DNA of 64,000 nt from assembly GCA_044225825.1 (NCBI GenBank), contig JBGAIB010000005.1:432709-496708 (forward strand), written 5' to 3'. The notes beneath the pieces are model-generated. The model made no database searches. It was given only the letters and a program-made list of their open reading frames with translations, and was not told the origin of the DNA. A program made the translations under genes and the position numbers. Origin of the DNA: Bog-950 sp044225825. GTDB lineage: Bacteria; Bacteroidota; Bacteroidia; Chitinophagales; LD1. Position 1 is the first letter of the stretch; each line of letters starts with the position of its first letter. This document shows positions 7,775-16,106 of the stretch, one piece after another.

Positions 7775-9070
7775 TTACCAGAACTTAACACTACCTAAAC
7801 GATTTAACTCGAGCTTGCTTAGTAACAGGTTGTATTCCAATTGAATTTTACCCAACTGCGCATCCTGCAAATTTGTTTGCGCAGTTAACAATTCAAGATT
7901 AGTTATTACGCCGCCTTTATAACGGGTATTTGCCAATTTAAGTGCTTCGTTTGCCTGGTCAACCTGCAGTTCGTAATTATTTAACTTTTGCTCGGTAGCA
8001 GCAATATCCCTTTGTGCATTTACGATGTCCTTGTTCAAGGTAAGCTTTTGCGATTCGAGGGCATAGGTGTTTGCCTGCAAACCAATTTTGGCAATTTTAG
8101 TTTGGTAGTTGGGGCGTGCGCTGCTAAAGATGGGCACATTGAGGCCAACACCTACACCATAGTTAAACTGCAGTTTATCAATATCAGGCACAAAACCATT
8201 TTTGTAACCCGCCTGCGCGCTAAGGGCAAGTGTTGGTAGCCAACCTCGCTTTGCAAGTTTTAAATCCCAGGCAGCACTGCTCAATTTGTTCTCCAATAAC
8301 TTTATGTCAAAGTTCTCTTCGGGGGTAACATTTGCAGCAGCGAATTGTTTAGCGTCTACCTCTTTTACAGTTATGTAGTTAGTTTCTGCAGTGCCGGTAA
8401 GCATATTTAATACGGCGTATTGCTTTTCTAACTGTGTTTGCAGATCAATCAACCGGTTTTGAGCCATGTTCTTTTTTACCTGTGTGCTCAACAAATCGAA
8501 CTGCAGTCCATCTCCATTCTTGATTTTATTCTGAATCAGCTTTTCGTTTTCGCCCAGCAGGTTGATCTGCTCCTGCTGTACATCCATACTTTTGTTCAGG
8601 AACACAATACCATAGTATATCTGCGCTACCTGGTAAGCTAAGGCGTTCTGTGCATTTTCGAGATTATCCTTGCTGTTTTGTACATCCACTTTGCTCTTAT
8701 TGATGCTTGCCTGCGTTCTGCCAAAGTCGGTGATAGGCTGCGTGAGTTTTAAAGCCATGTCGTAATTGTTGGCAGGTATAAATTTGATTTTTGACTCAAA
8801 ACCCGGAATAGGAATTTCGATTTCGGGTGTTGGTTGCTGATACCGATAGCTTGCCTCGCCGCTGATAACCGGCATGTAAGCACCATACGCTAATTCCTTA
8901 CGCGCTTCGCTCATTTTTACCATTTCGCCACCTTCCTTTATTTTGGGATAGTTAGCAATTGCCTTACGGATAAGATCCGTTAACTGTTCGGGCGCAGCAG
9001 GTGTTTGTGCCAGCAGTTGCAGGGTGCCCGTCAGCAGCACCAACATCAACCAAACTTTACTTGTTTTCAT
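7775..9070 (-). CDS. TolC-family outer-membrane efflux protein
   Basis: 431 residues with signal peptide (MKTSKVWLMLVLLTGTLQLLAQ). Two homologous halves of long heptad-rich helices (about 105-220 and 320-420) are characteristic of the TolC/OEP channel; the C-terminal half contains LKLANTRYKGGVITNLELL, a typical OEP repeat motif. It forms the outer-membrane exit duct for the pump encoded just upstream. It is the last gene of the HlyD-MFS-TolC operon, 33 bp after the MFS gene and before a strong terminator. Confidence 0.93.
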   Translation of the reverse strand: MKTSKVWLMLVLLTGTLQLLAQTPAAPEQLTDLIRKAIANYPKIKEGGEMVKMSEARKELAYGAYMPVISGEASYRYQQPTPEIEIPIPGFESKIKFIPANNYDMALKLTQPITDFGRTQASINKSKVDVQNSKDNLENAQNALAYQVAQIYYGIVFLNKSMDVQQEQINLLGENEKLIQNKIKNGDGLQFDLLSTQVKKNMAQNRLIDLQTQLEKQYAVLNMLTGTAETNYITVKEVDAKQFAAANVTPEENFDIKLLENKLSSAAWDLKLAKRGWLPTLALSAQAGYKNGFVPDIDKLQFNYGVGVGLNVPIFSSARPNYQTKIAKIGLQANTYALESQKLTLNKDIVNAQRDIAATEQKLNNYELQVDQANEALKLANTRYKGGVITNLELLTAQTNLQDAQLGKIQLEYNLLLSKLELNRLGSVKFW

Positions 9071-9103
9071 GCACTATATAGTTTAACAGTAGAGGGTTTA
9101 TAA

Positions 9104-10663
9104 TTAATGGGAGGCCTCCGCAGCAGCTTTCTGTGCAGCAGCATCCAGTTTTTTGTTTCGTAATAAGTAAATGAGCGGAAACACCGCTAACACCGCCATG
9201 GTAGCAAACAAAAATCCATCCATATAAGTAAGCAGGTAAGCTTGTTTGTTAACGGTAATGTTTAATAGCTGATAAGCCTGGTCCTGCGCATTGGCCGTAA
9301 CAGCCAGCTTAGAACTGATACCCTGTACCAGTGCCGCATTGCGTTCGTTAAACAACTGCGAACCACTAACCAGGTTACTTACCAGTTCGTTGCGATGAAT
9401 GGCAAAACGCTGAGCGATGTACGTATTCATGATGGCAATACCAAAGGCACCGCCCAACTGACGCATCATATTGTTCAGCGCTACCCCCTGCGGTATATCG
9501 CGGGGCTTTAAGCCAACCACCGCCTGATTGGTGAGCGTAACGGCCATCATACTAATACCGACGGTACGCACCATCAAGGGCAGGAAGAAATCATCCATGC
9601 CAACGTTCGGGTCGCAGCGGCGGTAAAGCATCCATCCGTAAATCATAACAATGATAAACCCGACAGTTATATAGATCTTGGGCGAATCGCCCGCCTGCAG
9701 GCGCTTGCCTACAATGGGCATTACAAGAATGGATGCCAGTGCACTTGGCATTAACGACATACCCACCATGGTAGGCGTATACCCCAACACACGCTGCAGC
9801 AATAATGGATAGATAAATACAGATGTAAATAGCGCAAAACCGGAAACGAACGTAAGCAGTGTAGTGATGGTCAGGTTCGGGTCCTTCATCAGCCGTAGGT
9901 TGACCACCGGCTCTTCCACATAAAACTCCCAAAGCACAAACCCCACCAGTGTTAAGGCGGCGAGCACCGCAAAAATGCGGATGTTCTCATCAGCAAACCA
10001 ATCGTTGGCTTCTCCCCTTTCCAACACAAACTGTAAGGAACCAATGCCTACCATTAGCAGCATTATACCAATCCAGTCGATACTTGGCTTGTAGGTATGG
10101 TGCACCGAATCTTCGATGAACAGATACGAAAGTGTTGCTGCCAGTATGCCGAATGGAATGTTGATGTTAAAGATTAACGGCCAGGCATAGTGATCGATAA
10201 TTAAACCACCGAGTGTAGGGCCAAGTGTTGGCCCCATTACGATACCAACACCGAACATGGCAGAAGCCGTTCCGCGTTGTTCTACCGGGAATGTATCGAA
10301 CAAAATAGACTGAGAAGTAGATAACAAAGCACCACCGCCTATACCCTGCACAAAACGCCAGAACACCAGTTCCCACAAGGAAGAAGAGTTGCCGCACATG
10401 ATGGAAGCAAGTGTAAACAGGATGATAGAATAGAGGTAGTAATTTTTGCGGCCGAAGTATTGGGCCAGGAAACCCGTCATCGGAATAATGATAACGTTCG
10501 CGATAGCATAAGCCGTAATCACCCAGCTAACGTCCTCGATGGTGGCGCCAAGGTTGCCCGCAATTTCGTTGAGGGCCACGTTCACAATACTGGTATCAAT
10601 CAGCTCCATAATTGCCGCTGAGATACAGGTGAACACGATTATTATTTTGGCAAAGCTTTTCAT
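9104..10663 (-). CDS. DHA2-family MFS drug transporter (EmrB/QacA type)
   Basis: 519 residues, about 14 predicted membrane segments as expected for the DHA2 subfamily. Visible signatures: MELIDTSIVNVALNEIA in TM1 and GRKNYYLYSIILF after TM2 (motif A). Proton-driven exporter at the inner membrane. Flanked by HlyD/EmrA-like and TolC-like genes, so the three proteins should form a tripartite pump spanning both membranes. The operon is transcribed divergently from a MarR regulator gene, the usual arrangement of emr-type systems. Substrate cannot be read from sequence. Confidence 0.94.
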   Translation of the reverse strand: MKSFAKIIIVFTCISAAIMELIDTSIVNVALNEIAGNLGATIEDVSWVITAYAIANVIIIPMTGFLAQYFGRKNYYLYSIILFTLASIMCGNSSSLWELVFWRFVQGIGGGALLSTSQSILFDTFPVEQRGTASAMFGVGIVMGPTLGPTLGGLIIDHYAWPLIFNINIPFGILAATLSYLFIEDSVHHTYKPSIDWIGIMLLMVGIGSLQFVLERGEANDWFADENIRIFAVLAALTLVGFVLWEFYVEEPVVNLRLMKDPNLTITTLLTFVSGFALFTSVFIYPLLLQRVLGYTPTMVGMSLMPSALASILVMPIVGKRLQAGDSPKIYITVGFIIVMIYGWMLYRRCDPNVGMDDFFLPLMVRTVGISMMAVTLTNQAVVGLKPRDIPQGVALNNMMRQLGGAFGIAIMNTYIAQRFAIHRNELVSNLVSGSQLFNERNAALVQGISSKLAVTANAQDQAYQLLNITVNKQAYLLTYMDGFLFATMAVLAVFPLIYLLRNKKLDAAAQKAAAEASH

Positions 10664-10704
10664 TTATCGCTGCTTTATGGGTCCTATTAGCTCGCTTGAA
10701 TGGT

Positions 10705-10746
10705 CCTTACCGAAAGCACAGGTTTATCACCTGTCCTTCGGTAAGG
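10705..10746. promoter_or_regulatory. Long hairpin inside the efflux operon
   Basis: Between the HlyD and MFS genes: CCTTACCGAA (10705-10714) pairs with TTCGGTAAGG (10737-10746), and inside it ACAGGT (10718-10723) pairs with ACCTGT (10729-10734). There is no T-run, so it is more likely an mRNA processing or stability element than a terminator. Confidence 0.5.
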
Positions 10747-10763
10747 TATAGGTTTGAGGGCTA

Positions 10764-11807
10764 TCAATACGCTACACTAACCTCCACACTCATACCCGCC
10801 CTCAATTTATCTTTGATCTTTGCCTCATCGGCAAATACCACTTTTACAGGAATACGCTGTGTTACCTTAACAAAGTTGCCGGTGGCATTATCAGGTGGCA
10901 ACAGCGAGAACTTAGCGCCGGTGGCATCGCTGAACGATTCAATACGTCCGGTTACATCCATATCGGGGTAAGCGTCAAGTTTTACGTGTACCTCGTCCCC
11001 TATTTTCATGTGCTTGATTTGGGTTTCTTTAAAGTTGGCTACAATCCAGAAATCCTGATCGTTCACGATAGTGAACAACGGAGCACCTGCCTGCACAAAC
11101 TGACCGGCATCGATATTGCGGCGGCCAATTTTACCATCGCTGGTGGCGTATATTTTGCAATAGCTCAGTTTCAGTTTTTGTTGGTCGATACGGGCTTGCT
11201 TAACGGCTATCTGGGCTTCGGCTTTCTTTAGCTGTGCTTCCAACACCGCCAGTTTGCTTTCAGCCACGGTTACTTCGTTTTTAGTAACCTCGTATTGCTG
11301 TGCCAGTATGTCGGCGTTGGCCTTGCTGTCTTCGTATTGCTTTTTAGTAATAGCGGCATCGGTATATAAGGCCTGATCGCGTTGCAGATCGCTGCCGGCT
11401 TTAGCTTTACGCGTTTCAGCAACTGTTAAGTTAGCTTTTGCCGAGCCGACACTTACACGGGCATTTGCCAGGCTTGCGCGGGCATTTTCAATATCGGTTT
11501 TTGCCTGATTAAGATCGGCTTCCATTTCTTCGAGTTGCAGGGCCAGTTCGCTATTGTCAATTTCAGCTAACAAACTATCCTTTTTAACTGTGCTGTAGTC
11601 TTCTACATAAAGGGCTTTTATATAGCCGGCTACGCGCGGCAGTACAGGCACCAGGCGGGCCTCTACCTGGGCATTGTCGGTACTTTCGTGGTGCAGTTCG
11701 TAGATTATTTTTTTAACGCCAAAGAAGGCGCCGGCACCCAGGGCCAGTACCAGAATTATACGTATTACAATAGTGCGCACGTTGGTTTTGTTATCGCTGT
11801 TTGCCAT
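10764..11807 (-). CDS. HlyD/EmrA-family membrane fusion protein
   Basis: About 347 residues from the ATG at 11805-11807 (MANSDNKTN); a longer frame to 11870 would run through the operator. One N-terminal membrane anchor (about 12-30), then TDNAQVEARLVPVLPRVAGY (biotinyl-lipoyl-like half-motif typical of EmrA), a long coiled-coil hairpin (about 75-190, with repeated Ala/Lys/Glu heptads), and the return lipoyl and beta-barrel domains (DGKIGRRNIDAGQFVQAG). It bridges the inner-membrane transporter and the TolC channel. First gene of the operon; its promoter overlaps the MarR-type operator. Confidence 0.94.
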   Translation of the reverse strand: MANSDNKTNVRTIVIRIILVLALGAGAFFGVKKIIYELHHESTDNAQVEARLVPVLPRVAGYIKALYVEDYSTVKKDSLLAEIDNSELALQLEEMEADLNQAKTDIENARASLANARVSVGSAKANLTVAETRKAKAGSDLQRDQALYTDAAITKKQYEDSKANADILAQQYEVTKNEVTVAESKLAVLEAQLKKAEAQIAVKQARIDQQKLKLSYCKIYATSDGKIGRRNIDAGQFVQAGAPLFTIVNDQDFWIVANFKETQIKHMKIGDEVHVKLDAYPDMDVTGRIESFSDATGAKFSLLPPDNATGNFVKVTQRIPVKVVFADEAKIKDKLRAGMSVEVSVAY

Positions 11808-11826
11808 TTTTTGGGTTTTGACGGTG

Positions 11827-11857
11827 CAATAGTAAACCAAGTTGACTAAATAGTCAA
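11827..11857 (-). promoter_or_regulatory. Promoter of the efflux operon
   Basis: On the minus strand: TTG at 11857-11855, 20-nt spacer, TACTATTG at 11834-11827, close to the Bacteroidota TTG/TAnnTTTG pattern. The -33 element is part of the palindrome at 11842-11857. Confidence 0.55.
11842..11857. promoter_or_regulatory. Palindromic operator, candidate MarR-binding site
   Basis: TTGACTAAATAGTCAA is a perfect 7+7 palindrome with a 2-bp centre, followed at 11863 by a further TTGACC half-site. It lies between the efflux operon and the divergent marR-type gene and overlaps the operon promoter, so binding should block efflux transcription and perhaps autoregulate the regulator. Confidence 0.7.
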
Positions 11858-11862
11858 GGCAG

Positions 11863-11893
11863 TTGACCAAAAATATTTTAATTGCTATATTTG
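11863..11893 (+). promoter_or_regulatory. Promoter of the marR-thioesterase unit
   Basis: TTG at 11863-11865, 20-nt spacer, TATATTTG at 11886-11893: a full match to the Bacteroidota sigma-A pattern, 34 bp upstream of the regulator start codon. Confidence 0.65.
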
Positions 11894-11926
11894 CAATGTG
11901 AAGCGTAAAAAATAAAAGTTAAACCG

Positions 11927-12433
11927 ATGCTGGACAAACGTGCAAAAGCGAAACTGGAGAACTACATGCCCATGCGTAAAAGGGCTGTAGGCCGGTTGGT
12001 GTATATCATGTATCGATATTTTAACGAATGGGCACAGAAAAAATGGAAGGAAGATGGCTGGGGCGATATACGGCCTGAGCACCTGCGCCTGATTAGTATA
12101 ATAAGCATGGAGCCGCTTACCAATAACGAACTGGCCAAACGCGCCCGGGTTAGTAAGCAGGCGATGAGCAAAATGGTGAACGATTTAGTAAGCCATGGTT
12201 TTATTGATGTAGTACCGGATCCGAAGGACAGCCGCGCACGAATGATATCCATTAGTAAAGAAGGCGTGGATTTTATGCACTACTTTTTAGGATGTTCGAA
12301 ACTGATGGAAAGCGATTTCCATACAATGATCGGCAAAGAAAAAACAGATAAACTGATTGATATACTATCGGAATTAACAGAATGTATACTGGAGAAGGAG
12401 AAGATTGAATGCATGGTGAAGTATGGCAAATAG
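11927..12433 (+). CDS. MarR-family transcriptional regulator
   Basis: 168 residues. The winged-helix core is visible: helix-turn-helix NNELAKRARVSKQAMSKMVN (about 66-86) and the wing with the diagnostic DPKDSRAR motif (about 99-106). MarR proteins are dimeric repressors that release DNA when they bind small phenolic or lipophilic ligands. Divergent from the HlyD-MFS-TolC operon, with a palindrome between, so it almost certainly controls that pump. The next gene, a thioesterase, begins 6 bp after its stop. Confidence 0.93.
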   Translation: MLDKRAKAKLENYMPMRKRAVGRLVYIMYRYFNEWAQKKWKEDGWGDIRPEHLRLISIISMEPLTNNELAKRARVSKQAMSKMVNDLVSHGFIDVVPDPKDSRARMISISKEGVDFMHYFLGCSKLMESDFHTMIGKEKTDKLIDILSELTECILEKEKIECMVKYGK

Positions 12434-12439
12434 TGAAAG

Positions 12440-12874
12440 ATGGAATACAGGCAACTGATACAAAAACGCTGGGCCGATCTTGACCCTAATTTTCATTTGC
12501 GGCATTCGGTTTACTACGATTACGGAACGTTGCTGCGGTTGCAGTTTTTGCACGAAAACGGTGTAACCACCGAACTAATGCTGGCCAGAAATTTTGGCCC
12601 GGTGTTGTTTAGGGAGGAAGCTGTATTTAAACGCGAGGTGAAATTCAGTGATCCGGTTTATATTGATTTACACCTGCTGAAAAGTCGGCGCGATTACAGC
12701 CGGTGGACGATGCAGCACCGTATAACCAAAGAGGACGGATCCCTCTGTTGCATTATAACTATTGATGGTGCGTGGTTTGATACCAAAGAAAGAAAACTGG
12801 CTGCTCCCCTACCCGAAGTAACGGCGATGATGCTGAAGATGCCCAAAGCAGAAGCTTTTACCTGGCTTGATTAG
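12440..12874 (+). CDS. Acyl-CoA thioesterase (4HBT hotdog family)
   Basis: 144 residues, a single hotdog domain. The N-terminal RWADLDPNFHLRHSVYYDYG is the 4-hydroxybenzoyl-CoA thioesterase-like motif, with Asp and the following His/Tyr at active-site positions. It hydrolyses acyl- or aryl-CoA thioesters in the cytoplasm. Co-transcribed with the MarR gene (6-bp gap), hinting that the ligand sensed or the compound exported is aromatic or fatty-acid-like; that is inference. Its TAG stop overlaps the TAA stop of the convergent DinB gene. Confidence 0.85.
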   Translation: MEYRQLIQKRWADLDPNFHLRHSVYYDYGTLLRLQFLHENGVTTELMLARNFGPVLFREEAVFKREVKFSDPVYIDLHLLKSRRDYSRWTMQHRITKEDGSLCCIITIDGAWFDTKERKLAAPLPEVTAMMLKMPKAEAFTWLD

Positions 12875-13410
12875 GAAGACTTTTGAACGGCACGCAGGGT
12901 ACGTTCTATTTGCTTCCGGTGACGGTCGAAATGGATGGTAAAAAACTCCATCATTTGGTAAATGTTCATTTTACCGGCAATGGTGTGTTTCCAAATCGTT
13001 TTGTTTAAATCGGCATCACCTAACTGCGCCAGTAATATATGCGTTTGATTGCGCACACCCGCCCATCGGTTTTCCAAATCGGTAAGCCTGTAATCGGTTT
13101 TAGTGGGGGCCACCAATGCCGGCACCTTGAATTTTATAGGCAGTACAAAAAGCAACTTCACCACGGTAAGCCGGCGCCAACCGGCGAAACCCGCCAGGCC
13201 TTCTTTGCTGATATCGCGCGTTTTCTTTTGCAGGTATTGCAGGGAAGCTTCTTCGGCAATTAACAGGTGATCAATTACCTCGTTTACGCTCCAGGCATCC
13301 GGTGCCGGTTTCCGGTTCAGAACTTCATCGCTATAAGGCTTAAGGCTGGCAAACAGGGCTTTGCGCTTATTTTCCAATGCGTCAAAAGCCTGTTCAAACT
13401 GCTTGTTCAT
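12871..13410 (-). CDS. DinB-family putative metal-dependent protein
   Basis: 179 residues, four-helix-bundle DinB/YfiT-like protein. The metal-binding histidines are visible: His in EVIDHLLIAEE (about 48) and two in FFTIHFDRHRKQI (about 160 and 164). WSVNEVIDHL is the family hallmark. Members act as thiol-dependent transferases or hydrolases; the substrate is unknown. Convergent with the thioesterase gene, sharing stop-codon bases. Confidence 0.85.
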   Translation of the reverse strand: MNKQFEQAFDALENKRKALFASLKPYSDEVLNRKPAPDAWSVNEVIDHLLIAEEASLQYLQKKTRDISKEGLAGFAGWRRLTVVKLLFVLPIKFKVPALVAPTKTDYRLTDLENRWAGVRNQTHILLAQLGDADLNKTIWKHTIAGKMNIYQMMEFFTIHFDRHRKQIERTLRAVQKSS

Positions 13411-13509
13411 GTGGGGGGATTTAGCATAAAGTAAAAAAAGTTTTGTCGACTTGTGTTTGACGAAAGCGCTGGAAGTTCGGTGTACCGAGGGATTTCGGCT
13501 TACTTTCCT

Positions 13510-13517
13510 TAAATTTG
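13510..13517 (+). promoter_or_regulatory. -7 element of the dusB promoter
   Basis: TAAATTTG matches the Bacteroidota TAnnTTTG element, 36 bp before the dusB ATG. No clear TTG -33 element is seen at the usual distance. Confidence 0.4.
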
Positions 13518-13553
13518 CGCTCCTTAAAAACAGGACTTACAGCAAATCGAATC

Positions 13554-14591
13554 ATGGTTAAAATAGGCCACTTAGAGTTACCTGCTATGCCGCTGCTGCT
13601 GGCACCGATGGAAGATGTGAGCGACCCTCCCTTCCGCCATTTGTGCAAAAAGCATGGAGCCGATATGCTGTATACCGAATTTATTAGTTCGGAAGGCCTG
13701 ATACGCGACGCGCAAAAGAGCATGAAGAAGCTGGATATTTACCCCGATGAACGGCCGGTAGGTATTCAGATTTTTGGCGGCGATGAAGAGGCCATGCGCC
13801 GCAGCGCAGAAATTGTAGAAGCTGCCAAGCCCGAAGTGCTGGATATAAATTATGGCTGCCCTGTTAAGAATGTGGTATGCCGTAATGCAGGCTCAGGTAT
13901 TTTACGCGACATTGATAAAATGGTATCGCTAACGGCTGCTATTGTGAAAGCCACCAATTTGCCGGTGACCGTTAAAACCCGCCTGGGATGGGACGATAAT
14001 TCCATCCGTATTGTGGAAGTAGCAGAACGTTTGCAGGATGTAGGGATAAAAGCTATTTCGATACACTGCCGTACCAAGCACCAAATGTATAACGGCAGCG
14101 CCCGCTGGGAATGGATAACAAAAGTGAAAGAGAATCCACGCTTGCACATACCAGTGTTTGGTAACGGCGATGTAAATACCCCTGAAAAAGCGGTAGAGAT
14201 GTTTAAAACCTATGGTGCAGATGGTGTAATGATAGGCCGTGCCAGCATAGGCAACCCTTTCATCTTCCGCGAGGTAAAGCACTACATGCAAACAGGTACG
14301 CACTTAGCACCTCCTACACTTGCAGAACGTTTAGAAGCCTGTAAAACGCACCTGACCAAAGGCATTGCATGGAAAGGCGAAAAGCTGGGCATCCTGGAAA
14401 TGCGCCGTCATTATGCGCCTTACTTTGCCGGTTTACCAAATGTAAAAGCTTTCCGCCTGCGCCTGGTTACTACCGAGAACCTGCAGGAGATTTTTGAAAT
14501 ACTGGATGAACTGGAAGCTTACTACAGCAAAGAAGAAAACCTGGTATATGCTACTGCCGAAAAGCCAACCTATGCAGGTTTAGATGGCTAG
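13554..14591 (+). CDS. dusB: tRNA-dihydrouridine synthase DusB
   Basis: About 345 residues from the ATG at 13554 (MVKIGHLELPAMPLLLAPME); the longer frame begins at a TTG that sits in the promoter. FMN-dependent TIM-barrel enzyme that reduces uridine to dihydrouridine in tRNA D-loops. Signatures: APMEDVSDPPFR near the N-terminus, DINYGCPVKNVVCRNAGSG with the catalytic Cys (NYGCPVKN...C), VKTRLGWD, IHCRT and the FMN-phosphate loop GADGVMIGRASIGNPFIF. Ends 2 bp before the convergent VOC gene stop. Confidence 0.95.
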   Translation: MVKIGHLELPAMPLLLAPMEDVSDPPFRHLCKKHGADMLYTEFISSEGLIRDAQKSMKKLDIYPDERPVGIQIFGGDEEAMRRSAEIVEAAKPEVLDINYGCPVKNVVCRNAGSGILRDIDKMVSLTAAIVKATNLPVTVKTRLGWDDNSIRIVEVAERLQDVGIKAISIHCRTKHQMYNGSARWEWITKVKENPRLHIPVFGNGDVNTPEKAVEMFKTYGADGVMIGRASIGNPFIFREVKHYMQTGTHLAPPTLAERLEACKTHLTKGIAWKGEKLGILEMRRHYAPYFAGLPNVKAFRLRLVTTENLQEIFEILDELEAYYSKEENLVYATAEKPTYAGLDG

Positions 14592-14592
14592 T

Positions 14593-15006
14593 TTATTTAC
14601 CGGGCATTTTGGAAGGATCCATATAAAGGGTATTCCAACGGTGTCCATCAGGGTCGGTAAATGCTGAACCATACATCCATCCCTGAATCTCACCCGGTTT
14701 AGCAAATACTTTTCCGCCGGCGGGTTCCACTTTAGCGGTAAAATCGTCTACATCCTGTCTGCTTTCGGCATCAATAGAAATCATTAATTCGCTGCTTGTG
14801 TTAGTATCGCACAGCGGATGTTGCATAAAGCCACGCAGCACTTCGTCGCGTATAAGCATCACTACAAATTTTTTTGACCCCACCCTAATGCTGGCCATAT
14901 CGGAATTTGCACCATGCGTGTCGCACTCAAAGCCCAATGCATCGAAAAATGCCAGAGAGCGTTTTACATCCTTTACCGGAAGATTTAACCAAATTTCTTT
15001 TACCAT
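14593..15006 (-). CDS. VOC-superfamily (glyoxalase/bleomycin-resistance-like) protein
   Basis: 137 residues made of two beta-alpha-beta-beta-beta modules. Motifs: LPVKDVKRSLAFFDALGFE at the N-terminus and the C-terminal GWMYGSAFTDPDGHRWNTLY, which has the usual DPDGH metal-site segment. Family members bind metal and include glyoxalases, dioxygenases and antibiotic-binding proteins; this short form is of unknown substrate. Convergent with dusB. Confidence 0.85.
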   Translation of the reverse strand: MVKEIWLNLPVKDVKRSLAFFDALGFECDTHGANSDMASIRVGSKKFVVMLIRDEVLRGFMQHPLCDTNTSSELMISIDAESRQDVDDFTAKVEPAGGKVFAKPGEIQGWMYGSAFTDPDGHRWNTLYMDPSKMPGK

Positions 15007-15050
15007 AACAATTCGCTTTTAACCGAAAGTAGCCATTGAACGCAGAAAAT

Positions 15051-15080
15051 AAAAAATGGCCGTATCGCTACCGCCATTTT
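15051..15080 (-). terminator. Terminator of the beta-barrel protein gene
   Basis: AAAAATGGC-c-GTA pairs with TAC-c-GCCATTTTT around TCGC, 37 bp after the gene stop, with T-rich ends on the minus strand. Confidence 0.6.
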
Positions 15081-15117
15081 TGTAAATACATGTTTTTGTC
15101 AGATGCGTATGCCGGCA

Positions 15118-15897
15118 CTAATAAGCCGGCAAGGGTGTTGCCTTTGGTGCATCCACCAAATTAAGGGATAAGCCAAAAAGAAAGGTGGTAGAGTTATTAT
15201 AGAACTTCCCAAGATAACGATCGATGCGCTGCAGATTAACAAAGCCGAGGTTGTTGCGCGCTTCGAAGGCAAAGGCCGCAATTTTACCCAATGGGAAACG
15301 CACTCCTAAACCGGTTACCAGGCCTGCATCCACTTTACGCAAATCATGGGTAACATCCGTTACCCGGCGGGTTTGAACAATCAAAGGCATTTCGCCACCT
15401 ACGAAATTGGCATCGTTTTCTACCCGGTAGCCACTAATCAATATGCTCGTATAAAAACCTGTATTGGTGAAAAATTTTATGTATTTACCGAATGATAAGC
15501 GGAGGGTTACCGGAATGGATAAGTAGTTCAATTGATCGAAGGCATAACTGTGGATGTAATTGCCGCCGTAGGTAAAATTGCCGTTATCATACCATACATC
15601 GCCCTTACGCTCATAGTTGGCCTCCACATGTAATCCAATCATTCTTGTAAAGTTATATTGATAGGTTACACCAAACAGCGGCACATTTAAAGGCGGCCTG
15701 TTAGGGTTCCTCGGACTTTGCAGGGGATGCGCGTTGTAAAATATTGAAAGACCGGGACCTGCATGAAAACCAAATTCCATTTGGGGAAAGGTGGCGGCCT
15801 TAATGGGTGCATCAGCAGGGATGTTGGGTTGTTGTGCATAGGTACCAAAACAACCAACCGATAAAATGAGGATGAATAGTGAAACGTGCTTAAACAT
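15118..15897 (-). CDS. Outer-membrane beta-barrel (PorT-like) protein
   Basis: About 259 residues from the ATG at 15895-15897, which begins a clean signal peptide (MFKHVSLFILILSVGCFGTYA). The rest alternates hydrophobic/aromatic strands typical of the Bacteroidota outer-membrane beta-barrel (PorT/OmpX-like) group: FGFHAGPGLSIFY near the start, IGLHVEANYERKGDVWY in the middle, and a final strand pair (FLFGLSLNLVDAP). Function unknown; such barrels are often single-gene units. It has its own terminator. Confidence 0.75.
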   Translation of the reverse strand: MFKHVSLFILILSVGCFGTYAQQPNIPADAPIKAATFPQMEFGFHAGPGLSIFYNAHPLQSPRNPNRPPLNVPLFGVTYQYNFTRMIGLHVEANYERKGDVWYDNGNFTYGGNYIHSYAFDQLNYLSIPVTLRLSFGKYIKFFTNTGFYTSILISGYRVENDANFVGGEMPLIVQTRRVTDVTHDLRKVDAGLVTGLGVRFPLGKIAAFAFEARNNLGFVNLQRIDRYLGKFYNNSTTFLFGLSLNLVDAPKATPLPAY

Positions 15898-16106
15898 GGC
15901 AAGTGTTTTAACGTGAACAATCAATTGCGCACCAGATAAAAACTACACGCGTGATTTGTAAAAGCATTATTCCATATTATACTAACGGACCTTTAACACT
16001 TTATTGCGGTGCAGACAGTAAAATGCTTTATGGAATTTTAACGCCGGCACATCTTGCAATAAACGCCCCTATAGCCCGCTGTTTACTTTCACCAAAACCT
16101 ACCAGT

